A stretch of 64,000 bases of DNA from contig NC_040015.1 in assembly GCF_000972845.2 (NCBI RefSeq), positions 5,553,611 to 5,617,610 on the forward strand. Reading direction: 5' to 3'. The notes beneath the pieces were generated by a model. It did not search any database. It was not told the DNA's origin and saw only the letters and a program-made list of their open reading frames with translations. Positions 32,284 through 41,240 of the stretch are shown in pieces. Positions within the stretch are counted from its first letter, which is position 1. Every line of letters begins with the position of its first letter. This DNA comes from Larimichthys crocea (taxonomy: Eukaryota > Chordata > Actinopteri > Sciaenidae). Both the position numbers and the translations under genes were made by a program.

Positions 32284-32673
32284 ATGTCAGAACCTCAGCA
32301 GGTGCAGCCAGTAACGGCGCTGGCCCAAATGGTGGCAGAGGTCGCCGCGATGAGCTGGGACCAGGCGGTGGCCAGCAGGCAGCAGCTCGCGGCGCTGCAG
32401 CTGCAGACGTCACCGGGTCCCTCGCTCTCCGGTATGACCCTACAACGGATGACCGGGAATGATGATGCCCAGTCGTACATTGAAATGTTCGAGGCGACAG
32501 CGTCGGCATGTGGCTGGCCGGAGGCAGAGTGGGCCGTGCGGCTGCTTCCGCTTTTGGCCGGGGACTCACAGACAGCGGCCCTCCGACCGTCCCAGCCAAG
32601 CACCTCGCAGGAGACCCGCGCCGGCACCCGGTCCCCCCGCACCACACACCCGCCCCTCCCCTGCTCCTCGTAG
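32284..32673 (+). pseudogene. Gypsy element gag remnant
   Basis: The ATG at 32284 starts a frame with a helical N-terminal region and a DDAQSYIEMFEATA block typical of the start of the fish gypsy capsid domain. It stops at 32673, well short of a normal capsid. The downstream zinc knuckle lies in another frame (the pol frame), so a deletion with a frame change removed most of capsid. Confidence 0.6.
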
Positions 32674-35047
32674 TAATATCCCCTCTCTCTCTCTTCCGCC
32701 ACAGGGTCCAGCCGCTATGGGCGCTGCTCTTAGCCCACAGAGGGTTCCTCAGGCGGCAGGGCAGGAGTGCTGGAGGTGCGGGCAGCCCGGACACTTCCGC
32801 CGCGAGTGTCCGCTAATGGAGGTCGGGCAGGTGATCCGGGTTGTCGGTCCTCCGGCGCCCTCCCCCGGTCCAGGAGAGACGTACAGCATTCCGGTAAGGA
32901 TTCAGGGGGGTACACATCAGGCTATGGTGGACTCGGGCTGCATGCAGTCTATAGTTCACCAGAACCTGATTCGACCCGGGGCATTGTTGGAGGCCGGATG
33001 GGTGGATATCAGGTGTGTGCATGGGGATATTCACAGGTATCCTGTGGTGCCAGTGGAAATTCGTTTCAGGGGCAAAAAGCATAGTGTGAAGGCTGCGGTT
33101 AGTTCCCGCCTGGCGCATCCTCTAATCTTGGGCACAGATTGGCCCGGGTTTGATAGGTTAGTGGGGCAGTGTGTGGGGGTGCGCTCACGACCGACAGGGA
33201 CATGGGACATGTGCGCTGTGCTCAGCGGTGACGCGAGGTTGTCCGACACTGCAGACGGGGAGGGGGAGCCAGCGGTGCCTTCCCAGGAGGCGCCGCAGGT
33301 TCCTGTGTTTGACTCCATGGAAGATTTTCCACTCGAGCAGTCTCGTGACGATACTCTACGCTTTGCCTTTGACCAAGTGATACAAATTGATGGTCACATG
33401 GTGCGCCCTGACGCAGCGCTAGTGTATCCACATTTTTCATTGCGCAGGGACAGATTATATAGGGTGAGTCGTGACACTCAGGCAGATGACGTAATAACCC
33501 AATTGTTGGTCCCGAAAAGCCGTCGGGAAATGATTTTCCAGGCGGCTCATTATAACCCTATGGCTGGTCACATGGGATATGATAAAACACTAAACCGGAT
33601 AATGGCTCGATTCTATTGGCCAGGCATTCGGGCAGACGTGCGCCGCTGGTGTGCGTCTTGTCCCGAATGCCAGTTAGTTAACCAACCGGCCATCCCGAGA
33701 GCGCCGTTGCGCCCATTACCGCTGATTGAGGTCCCATTCGAGCGCATTGGGATGGACCTCATCGGGCCATTTCACCGGAGCGCACGTGGATATCGCTTTG
33801 TGTTAGTCCTTGTGGATTATGCAACGCGATATCCAGAGGCAGTGCCGCTGCGCACCATCTCTGCAAAGAGTGTGGCGCAGGCACTGTTTCAAGTTATCTC
33901 CCGGGTTGGGATCCCGAAAGAGATCCTGACTGACCAAGGCACCCAATTTATGTCACGGACACTGAGAGAGCTGTACGGATTATTGGGCATCAAGGCTATT
34001 CGAACCAGTATTTACCATCCTCAAACTGACGGCCTCGTTGAGCGCCTGAATAAGACTTTGAAGTCCATGATCCGTAAGTTTGTGCACGATGATAGTCGTA
34101 ATTGGGATAAATGGCTACATCCTCTGTTGTTTGCAGTGCGCGAGGTACCCCAGGCCTCCACGGGATTTTCTCCCTTTGAGCTGCTGTTTGGCAGAAAACC
34201 ACGCGGGGTGCATGCTGCATATGCTGCCGCCTACCTGGATGATGTCATCATCCACAGCAACACCTGGGCGGAGCATGTGCAGCAGGTGGCTGCGGTGCTC
34301 GAGTCACTGAGGCAGGCGGGGCTCACGGCCAACCCGAAGAAGTGTGCAGTTGGACGGAGGGAGGTACGGTATCTGGGGTACCACTTGGGCGGCGGGCAGG
34401 TGCGTCCACAGGTAGATAAGACAGCAGCGATTGCAGCCTGCCCAAGGCCCAAGACAAAAAAAGAGGTGCGGCGGTTTTTTGGGCTGGCCGGCTATTACCG
34501 GCGATTTATCCCCAACTTCGCGGAGCTGACCAGCCCCTTAACCGACCTCACCCGAAAGGGTGCCTCAGATCCGGTCCAGTGGACGGAGCAATGCCAGGTG
34601 TCGCTTGAGAGGGTAAAGCAGGCCCTCTGTGGGGAGCCCCTTCTCCACACACCTAACTTCTCTCTCCCTTTTGTCCTGCAGACTGATGCGTCGGGCAGAG
34701 GGCTGGGGGCCGTTCTGTCCCAGCAGGTGCGGGGCGTCGACCGCCCAGTGCTGTACATCAGCCGCAAGCTGTCCGAGAGGGAGGCCAGGTACAGCACGGT
34801 GGAGAGGGAGTGCCTGGCCATCCGGTGGGCGGTCGGTGCTCTGCGGTACTACCTGCTGGGGCGCCCATTCACCCTCTGCTCGGACCACGCTCCCCTCCAG
34901 TGGCTCCACCGCATGAAGGATGCCAACGCCCGGATCACACGGTGGTATCTGGCGTTGCAGCCGTTTAAGTTCACTGTGGTCCATAGGCCGGGGGCACAGA
35001 TGGCTGTGGCCGACTTCCTTTCCCACTCCCTTGGGGGGGGGGGTTAG
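32459..35047 (+). CDS. Gypsy element long ORF: zinc knuckle, protease, integrase, half RT, RNase H
   Basis: The 862-codon frame is open throughout, but its first about 90 residues are out-of-phase gag sequence. It has a zinc knuckle CWRCGQPGHFRREC (about residues 101-114), protease MVDSG (about 156-160), integrase zinc part (HMGYDKT...CASCPEC, about 369-400), catalytic acids in MDLIGP, TDQGTQF and DGLVERLNK (about 431, 491, 526), then at about residue 582 a jump from GRKPRGV straight to HAAYAAAYLDDVIIHS (YLDD about 591), the RT thumb (FFGLAGYYRRFIPNF) and RNase H (TDASGRGLGA, about 741). Integrase C-terminus and RT fingers/palm start are absent. The join keeps the frame. Confidence 0.85.
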   Translation: MMMPSRTLKCSRRQRRHVAGRRQSGPCGCFRFWPGTHRQRPSDRPSQAPRRRPAPAPGPPAPHTRPSPAPRSNIPSLSLPPQGPAAMGAALSPQRVPQAAGQECWRCGQPGHFRRECPLMEVGQVIRVVGPPAPSPGPGETYSIPVRIQGGTHQAMVDSGCMQSIVHQNLIRPGALLEAGWVDIRCVHGDIHRYPVVPVEIRFRGKKHSVKAAVSSRLAHPLILGTDWPGFDRLVGQCVGVRSRPTGTWDMCAVLSGDARLSDTADGEGEPAVPSQEAPQVPVFDSMEDFPLEQSRDDTLRFAFDQVIQIDGHMVRPDAALVYPHFSLRRDRLYRVSRDTQADDVITQLLVPKSRREMIFQAAHYNPMAGHMGYDKTLNRIMARFYWPGIRADVRRWCASCPECQLVNQPAIPRAPLRPLPLIEVPFERIGMDLIGPFHRSARGYRFVLVLVDYATRYPEAVPLRTISAKSVAQALFQVISRVGIPKEILTDQGTQFMSRTLRELYGLLGIKAIRTSIYHPQTDGLVERLNKTLKSMIRKFVHDDSRNWDKWLHPLLFAVREVPQASTGFSPFELLFGRKPRGVHAAYAAAYLDDVIIHSNTWAEHVQQVAAVLESLRQAGLTANPKKCAVGRREVRYLGYHLGGGQVRPQVDKTAAIAACPRPKTKKEVRRFFGLAGYYRRFIPNFAELTSPLTDLTRKGASDPVQWTEQCQVSLERVKQALCGEPLLHTPNFSLPFVLQTDASGRGLGAVLSQQVRGVDRPVLYISRKLSEREARYSTVERECLAIRWAVGALRYYLLGRPFTLCSDHAPLQWLHRMKDANARITRWYLALQPFKFTVVHRPGAQMAVADFLSHSLGGGG

Positions 35048-35086
35048 GCCGGACGGCTCCCCAGCCTAAGTCGGGCGGTGGAGGCA

Positions 35087-35383
35087 TGTGGACGGGGGCG
35101 TGGTGCATCAGCTGCAGGAGAGAGGTGTGGGGAGGGCTCAGGACAGCAGCGCCAGGTGAGTGTGATTGGCACACCGGTGCCCAACTGGCTAATCACTCTC
35201 GCTCTCTTTTGCCAACACAGTAGCGTGCTGGATGGGATGAGGAAGCAGGACGGACAGACGAGGACGCTGGCAGACGGCAGCAAGTGTTGACTCGCTCATA
35301 GCTGAATAAAGAATCCCTCATAAACTGTCTTTGGTCTCTGACTGGTCTGTGCAGTGACCCACAGTGGCAGCAAGCCTGTCACA
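35087..35383 (+). repeat. Gypsy element 3' LTR (297 bp)
   Basis: Same ends as the 5' LTR. It lacks the 20-bp block present in the 5' copy. It follows the G-rich tract at the end of the ORF. Confidence 0.93.
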
Positions 35384-35388
35384 AAGAC

Positions 35389-35615
35389 ATTAGTTGTTTT
35401 TTTGTCAGAGGTTTGGGCAATTTTTGAATAGCTTCTACACGTTTGGGTGAGAGGGATTTGCCCTCTACTATGATCGCATGACCCAGAAAAACAACTTCCT
35501 GCTGTACAAATTGAAGTTTAGACAAACTGGCCTTATGCCCATGATCAGCCAAATGCCGTAACAGAGTCACTGTATCAGCCTCACACTGCTCTAATGTCTT
35601 TTTTAGTAGATACGA
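35389..35615 (-). pseudogene. ERV1 RT fragment (upstream side of the Gypsy insertion)
   Basis: Reads LLRHLADHGHKASLSKLQF, FLGHAI and LPKPLTKKQLMS, the part of retroviral RT just after the palm. It continues in phase across the insertion into 31927. Right of 35615 the sequence changes to L1, so the catalytic YxDD part is gone. Confidence 0.8.
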
Positions 35616-38600
35616 AAGTATTATTATTTCTGATCACGCTCCCCTGGTTCTGGTACTAGCTTTTCCAGATGCTGACTATACAAGGAGACACTGGAGACTC
35701 AATCCATTGTTACTCTCCGACGAGAGCTTTCTCTCACACATCTCTACACATATTAAAACTTTTTAAGCATCAACAGAACACCTGATATGTCTAATAAAAC
35801 AATTTGGGAAGCTATGAAAACGTACTTAAGAGGAGAAATTATATCATTCTCAGCATATAAAAACAAGTGCTCAAAGCAGAAACAGATTGACATTGCTAAT
35901 CAGATTTTAAACATAAATAAACAATATGCAGATTCACCTTCACCTGATCTGTACAAGGAGCGCTTGAAACTTCAGGCCGAATTTAACGTTCTTTCCTCTC
36001 ATGAAGTCGAAAGTCTCTTACTTCGGAGTAAAAGCAACTATTACGAGCATGGTGGAAAAACTGGTAAACTCCTGGCTACTCAGCTGCGTGGGTTGAGAAT
36101 GAAACAATTTATTGCTGGAGTACGGACTGATAATGGATGTATAACATCTGACCAGAAAGAGATTAATGACAAGTTTATAACTTTTTACTCAAATTTATAC
36201 TCCTCAGATTGTACAGCAGACTTTAATATTATGGAAAACTTTTTTAATAACCTTGACTTACCGTCCCTTTTTCAAGACCAGAGAAATAACCTGGATGCGC
36301 CCATCACCCAGGAGGAAATTTCAGCAGCTATATCATCTGTGCAATCAGGTAAATCCTCTGGCCCAGATGGGCTTCCATCAGATTTCTTTAAAAAATTCTC
36401 TGCTGATCTAGCCCCCGTCCTGTGCTCAGTGTTCTCTGATTCCTTAAACTCAGGTGCACTCCCTCCCTCGTTCAACCAGGCCTGTATCTCCTTGTTGCTG
36501 AAAAAAGGCAAAGACCCACTAGACTGTGCTTCATACAGACCGATTTCATTGCTAAACACGGATGTAAAGATCCTTGCCAAAGTTTTGGCCCACAGACTGG
36601 AGGATATCCTTCCTTCTGTAATATCGCCAGATCAAACTGGTTTTATTAAAAGACGCCATTCGTTTTACAATATTCGTTGGCTATTTAACATTCTGTACTC
36701 CCCCAAACATGTGGATTCAGAGTGCCTTGCCTCTATGGATGCTGAGAAGGCATTTGATAGAGCAGAGTGGAACTATCTTTTTTTTACACTTGGAAAATTT
36801 GGTTTCGGTTCGGTCTTCTTGTCCTGGATCAAAACATTGTATAAATGTCCTTCAGCCTCTGTTTTGACCAATAGTCTGTACTCTGAATACTTTGATTTAC
36901 ACCGTGGGACCCGGCAGGGTTGCCCACTAAGCCCACTTCTTTTCACAATTGCCATTGAGCCTCTTGCAATTGCCTTACGTAGCAACGGGTGGGTACAGGG
37001 AATATGGAGGGGAGGAGTCGAACATAAAGTCTCGCTGTATGCAGACGACCTACTTCTGTTTGTTTCAAAACCAACCACTTCTCTACCAGAAACCCTCACG
37101 ATCTTAGATAATTTCAGTCAATTTTCAGGATATAAACTCAACTTAAATAAAAGCGAACTATTCCCAATTAATAAAGAAGCTCTCAAACTTAACTATACCC
37201 ATCTTCCATTGAAGGTGGTGAAAGATGAATTTAATTACCTCGGAATTTGTGTCACCAGAAAATTCAAAAACTTGTTTGAATCAAATTTTCTCACTTTATT
37301 TGATCAGGCAAAACAGATTTTATCAAAGTGGTCTCCTTTGACTCTGTCCCTTAATGGAAGAATAAACTCGATTAAAATGACACTGCTTCCAAAGTTCCTC
37401 TACCTGTTTTAATGTCTTCCCGTTCTCATCCCCAAATCATTTTTTAGGGCCCTCGACTCATTATTGATATCTTACATTTGGAATGGTAAACACCCTTGGC
37501 TGCGGAAAGCATTTCTCCAAAGATCCAAGCAGGCAGGGGGAATGGCTTTGCCTAATTTCCAGTACTACTACTGGGCAGCGAATATTAGGTGTTTTTGGAG
37601 ACATTTCCATCTTGAACCCACTTCCCCGGCCTGGGTTACAATGGAGGTCTGTGCCAGTAACCCTGTTTCCTTACCTGCCCTCTTAGGTGCCGCACTTCCA
37701 CTTGCTTCGGATATTCCCAAGAGCAACTCAGTAGTTAAACACTCCCTGTTAATCTGGGGCCAATTTAGGAAAAGTTTTGGACTACAGCTTTTTTCACTTA
37801 AAAGCCCAATTGCTGCTAACCATCTATTTGCTCCTTCAATGGCTGACGGCACATTCAAGATTTGGCACAGAAAGGGTTTGAGATGCTTTGAAGATCTATA
37901 CATTGATAATTGTTTTGCAAACTTTTCTCAACTAACAGAAACTTTTGCCATTGCCAAAACCCACTTTTTTAGATTTTTACAAATTAGGACTTTTATACAG
38001 CGCTTAACGATCCAATTTCCTTATAAACCCCCAGTTAACCCTGTTGACATATTTCTTTCTGTTAACCCCACCTCTAAAGGTATCATGTCTAATCTATATA
38101 ACCTTATCTCCAAACTGCACTGCTCTTCAATGGCAACTATAAGAACTGCTTGGGAGCAAGACCTAAATTACACATTTACAGAGGACACATGGGACTCAGT
38201 GCTTGATCGGATACACTCCTCTTCTATGTGTTCTCGACATGCACTTTTGCAATTTAAAGTAGTGCATCGAATCCACATATCAAAAACCAAGTTAGCGTGA
38301 ATGTACCCTGATGTCGACCCTACATGTGATAAATGTAAAGGCGCACCTGCCTCACTCTACCACATGTATTGGACATGCCCCTCTTTAGGTAACTTTTGGA
38401 CATCAGTTTTTCATGCGTTATCAGAAATCCTCCATCATCGAATTGAGCCCAATCCCTTGACTGGTATTTTTGGCATTGCTCCAGATTTGAACTTACATAA
38501 AGCTATGCTCAACTTTCTTGCTTTTGCCTCTTTAGTAGCCCGACGAGCTATTTTACTTAAGTGGAGGGACCCGGTTCCTCCTTCCTGCTCATATTGGCTC

Positions 38601-38935
38601 AGGGACATGATATCCTGCATGAATCTAGAGAAGATTAGATACACTATTCGGGGATCAGAAAACAAATTCTACAGAATATGGGGCCCTTCTTGGTATTTTA
38701 TAAAAAAACCTTCAACAATAATTTCTGGGTAGCCCCCCCCCCCCCTTCATTTCTTTTCTTTTTTATTTTGTTTACTTTTCTTTTTTTCTTTAATTATTAT
38801 TTTCTATTTTATTTAATTGTCTATTTTTCATGTATTTCACCCCACTTTTTCTTTTGTCAGTAGATGTTTAAGTATGTAAGGGATTGTGTTGTGTTATGGA
38901 TGTTGTATGAAAAAATAAAAAAAAACTTTCTTCCT
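35616..38935 (+). mobile_element. L1-clade non-LTR retrotransposon, 5'-truncated
   Basis: It starts inside the endonuclease (SDHAPL near 35633), carries a nearly complete RT and C-terminal region, and ends after a T-rich 3' region with AATAAAAAAAAAC (about 38914-38927). 5' truncation is usual for L1 insertions. No certain target duplication was seen. Its left edge joins the ERV RT directly and its right edge joins the TTCCA family, so the ERV's missing half was lost with or before this insertion. Confidence 0.82.
35787..38732 (+). pseudogene. L1-like ORF2: RT and C-terminal domain
   Basis: The frame 35787-37412 has GPDGLPSDFFKKF, YRPISLLNTD, DQTGFIKRR, DAEKAFDRAEWNYLF, GTRQGCPLSPLLF and SLYADDLLLF (near 37036), so all RT catalytic Asp residues are present. 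A frameshift follows near 37412. The C-terminal region continues at 37464-38300. A single in-frame TGA at 38298-38300 separates it from 38301-38732, which contains CDKCKGAPASLYHMYWTCP, the C-terminal Cys-rich motif. With three defects it is inactive, though well preserved. Confidence 0.85.
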
Positions 38936-38974
38936 GTGCATTGATTGTCTTATATGTATTTTATCATGAATAAA

Positions 38975-39105
38975 AAGATTCTGGACAATTCCACATTCCA
39001 TATTGTAGACAGTTCTGATATGGAAGTGCAGAATTTGGAAGCCTCCCAAAGAGTCAAGATGTGGAATTGCTTGTAGGTGAAAATGTGGAATTGTCCACAT
39101 TCTCA
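38975..39105 (+). repeat. TTCCA/TGGAA minisatellite, block 6
   Basis: One unit and a fragment, right of the L1 and 5' of module IV. Confidence 0.88.
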
Positions 39106-39900
39106 CCTGTTACCTAAGGGGATCAACTTTTTCACTTCCTGTGTCAACAGGAAGTAGTAGAAACAAGTGGGGAAAACAATATCAGCAGCTGGATGAGCCG
39201 TGCTAAAGCACAGTCGTTGCCGGTGCTGTGTGTGGAGCAGCAAAAGGCACAGGTTAGTTACTGTCAGTCTCACTGACACCCTGCCTTTGGTGACCGAACA
39301 TGTGGTGCATTTATTCATGTGGCTTTGATTTTGGCTGATGTTAGCGAAGATGCTAATTAGCATGCTAATGCTAATGCAACTGATCAAAATTCGGAAGCAC
39401 ATGAAATGCTTCCATATTCACACTTTTTTCATTCTTTTTTGAGGCGGTGCGGGACCTGGAAGCTGTGTGTGAGATGTTCAAGGTGAGTAGACAAGGATGG
39501 CAAATTGATTATACGCTAGGTCTGGTGCAGCTTTTCATGCCATTCACCTATCTTCTCCATACACAGTTCATAGATATCTCTCGATCCAGCCCATCGTGCA
39601 CAGACCAATACATCAGTGGAACCAACAGCACATACCTCTCAGACCAAGAAAGCAAGGGCAATCGGTGCCCCCCGACCCATTCCCAGGCCTACTGACCTGC
39701 TCGATTAAACCCCCTCTTGGCTTCCTCCAACCCCAACCCAGCGCCCTAACCATTGTGTCAGTTCCCCCATGGAAGAGGAGCAGTTTGGTGTCTGAACAAC
39801 CCAAAGAATCAGAGCCAGAGTCAGGCTGCTGCTGCAATTTTCCCAGTCTCAGGGCAATATGGTGCGGTAATGTGTGTCCTTATAAGTAATTAAATAAAAT
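39105..39900 (+). other. Gene-like module IV
   Basis: Exon 1 ends at 39252 (GGCACAG|GTTAGT). Micro-exon 2 is 39444-39482 (39 bp, TTCAAG|GTGAGTAG). Exon 3 is 39567-39695. Introns are 191 and 84 bp. Intron 1 carries the shared GCTAATGCTAATG region also present in modules I-III. Exon 3 is clearly related to module III. Confidence 0.5.
39134..39155. promoter_or_regulatory. Inverted pair of ETS-like sites
   Basis: Third copy of the ACTTCCTG / CAGGAAGT palindrome, at the same place relative to exon 1 as in modules II and III. Confidence 0.35.
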
Positions 39901-40065
39901 TGATGTTTGACTTGTTTGACTTTATTGTTCTTATTCAATAAACTTTGCTTGGGTTTAGAGCTGGGGCAGCTTCCAGATCATGGACAATTCCATTATCTGA
40001 ACAATTCCACAATATGGACAGTTCAGCTTCCACATTCTCGCCAGTGGGGAGGCTTAACTTCCAGA
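39700..40065 (+). repeat. Segmental duplicate of 20915-21260
   Basis: Right copy of the about 350-bp block, including the CAATAAACTTTGCTTGGG end (near 39936). Confidence 0.85.
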
Positions 40066-40350
40066 TTCTGGACAATTCCACATTCCATATTGTGGACAGT
40101 TCTGATATGGAAGTGCAAAATTTGGAAGCCTTCCACATTCTCGCTTACCATCAGACAGCTTCCAGATTCTGGACAATTCCACATTTCATATTATGGACAG
40201 TTCCAACTTGGAAGTCCAGAATTTGGAAGCCTTCCACATTCTCCCTTACCATGGGGTTAGACTTGGGGCAGCTTCCAGATTCTGGACGATTCCACATTCC
40301 ATATTATGGACAATTCCAAGTTAGAAGTGCAGAATTTGGAAGTTGGAAGC
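39960..40350 (+). repeat. TTCCA/TGGAA minisatellite, block 7
   Basis: Four units. The first overlaps the segmental duplicate. After 40350 the array breaks off. Confidence 0.9.
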
Positions 40351-40974
40351 ATAGGCAGATTTTATATGGAGGCATAGGTGGACATATGGGGACTTTTGAC
40401 CAGATTTCCCGAACCAAAGGTTGCACAAGGTCGGTTTTGGTGTCGATTGAACCATCTCTTCCTGCCGACCGAAGAGGCACTAAAAGCACACTGGTGGGAA
40501 GTGGCTTCCAAATTTTATTTTATGTTTTTCAGAGACCTTTTGAGGTTAGTCCAACTTCCCAACGCCGTAGAGGCTCGGGGGTGGCGTCATTGGAATGGGC
40601 ATGGCTGACAATGGGGGGGTGGAGAGCACCCCCTTGTGGATCGGACGCTTCTGGGCCCTTCAAGGGCCATGGGAGTGAAAACGAATGGTAAGTGTCTGAA
40701 ATGTGGAATCTTCCATAAAGTGCCTATTGCGTCCATGCGCCACCTGGTGTCGGTGAAAACGGGCCATCTGCACTTTTGTCGTCCGATCCGGACGAGCTCG
40801 GTGTAAAAAAAAAAGAGCGCAGTCAGCTGAATTTTTTGGTGTGACTTTGAGAATTTTTGGAGGTTCGAGGGCGGAGAAAATGGGGCGATTCCATGAAGTG
40901 CCTACGGCGGGAATTGGGCACTTTCGCAACGTCATAGAGCGAGCTCTGTCAGATGAGCCGAAGTTGTTTTCCCC
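40351..40974. other. Unassigned stretch
   Basis: No ORF with recognisable motifs, no RNA gene and no terminal repeats seen. A G/C-rich portion around 40560-40670 is open in one frame (to 40691), but no family was recognised. Confidence 0.4.
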
Positions 40975-41240
40975 CATTGAATCATCGCCCCTTATGATAG
41001 GGTTAGTGTTAGAGCTAGGGTTAGGTTTAGGTTTAAGGTAGGGTTAGGTTTTGGGTTAGGTTAAGGGGTAAATAGGGTTAGGGTTTGGGTTAGGTTAAAG
41101 GGTAAATAAGCTAATCATCGCCCCTGATGAGGGTTAGGTTAAGGGGTAAATAAGGGAATCATCGCCCCTCATGATAGGGTTAGGGTTTGGGTTAGGTTAA
41201 GGGGTAAATAAGGTCATTGCCCCTGATGATAGGGTTAGGA
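40975..41240 (+). repeat. Telomere-like minisatellite, block 4
   Basis: Four units of the TTAGGG / AAGGGGTAAATAAGG / ATCGCCCCT pattern. Interrupted at 41240 by the hAT element. Confidence 0.9.

Larger units (their letters stand above)
31933..35383 (+). mobile_element. Gypsy-class LTR retrotransposon with integrase before RT (Gmr1-like order), shortened
   Basis: Complete LTR-to-LTR insertion of 3451 bp with the 5-bp target duplication AAGAC (31928-31932 and 35384-35388) inside the ERV RT gene. It has a primer binding site, a short gag remnant, one long open frame and a purine-rich tract (about 35073-35086). Pol domains run protease, integrase, RT C-terminal half, RNase H. Gmr1-type elements of deuterostomes have this copia-like order. 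Here the N-terminal half of RT is missing and gag is shortened, so this copy is probably non-autonomous. Confidence 0.88.
27977..35615 (-). mobile_element. Gammaretrovirus-like (ERV1) provirus remnant, interrupted
   Basis: Minus-strand order: RT remnant (35615-35389), RT connection/RNase H (31927-30650), integrase (30645-30398 and 30070-29445), Env transmembrane remnant (about 29240-28611), polypurine tract and one LTR. The 5' LTR, gag, protease and RT palm are missing; an L1 element abuts that side. A SINE sits in integrase and a Gypsy-type element in RT. Motifs such as VEAFPAKHANSHAVTK and the Env ectodomain pattern place it near gamma/epsilon-type fish retroviruses. Confidence 0.82.

Noticed and set aside
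32162..32794. 210-codon minus-strand gene
   Set aside because: Shadow of the Gypsy element LTR and gag region.
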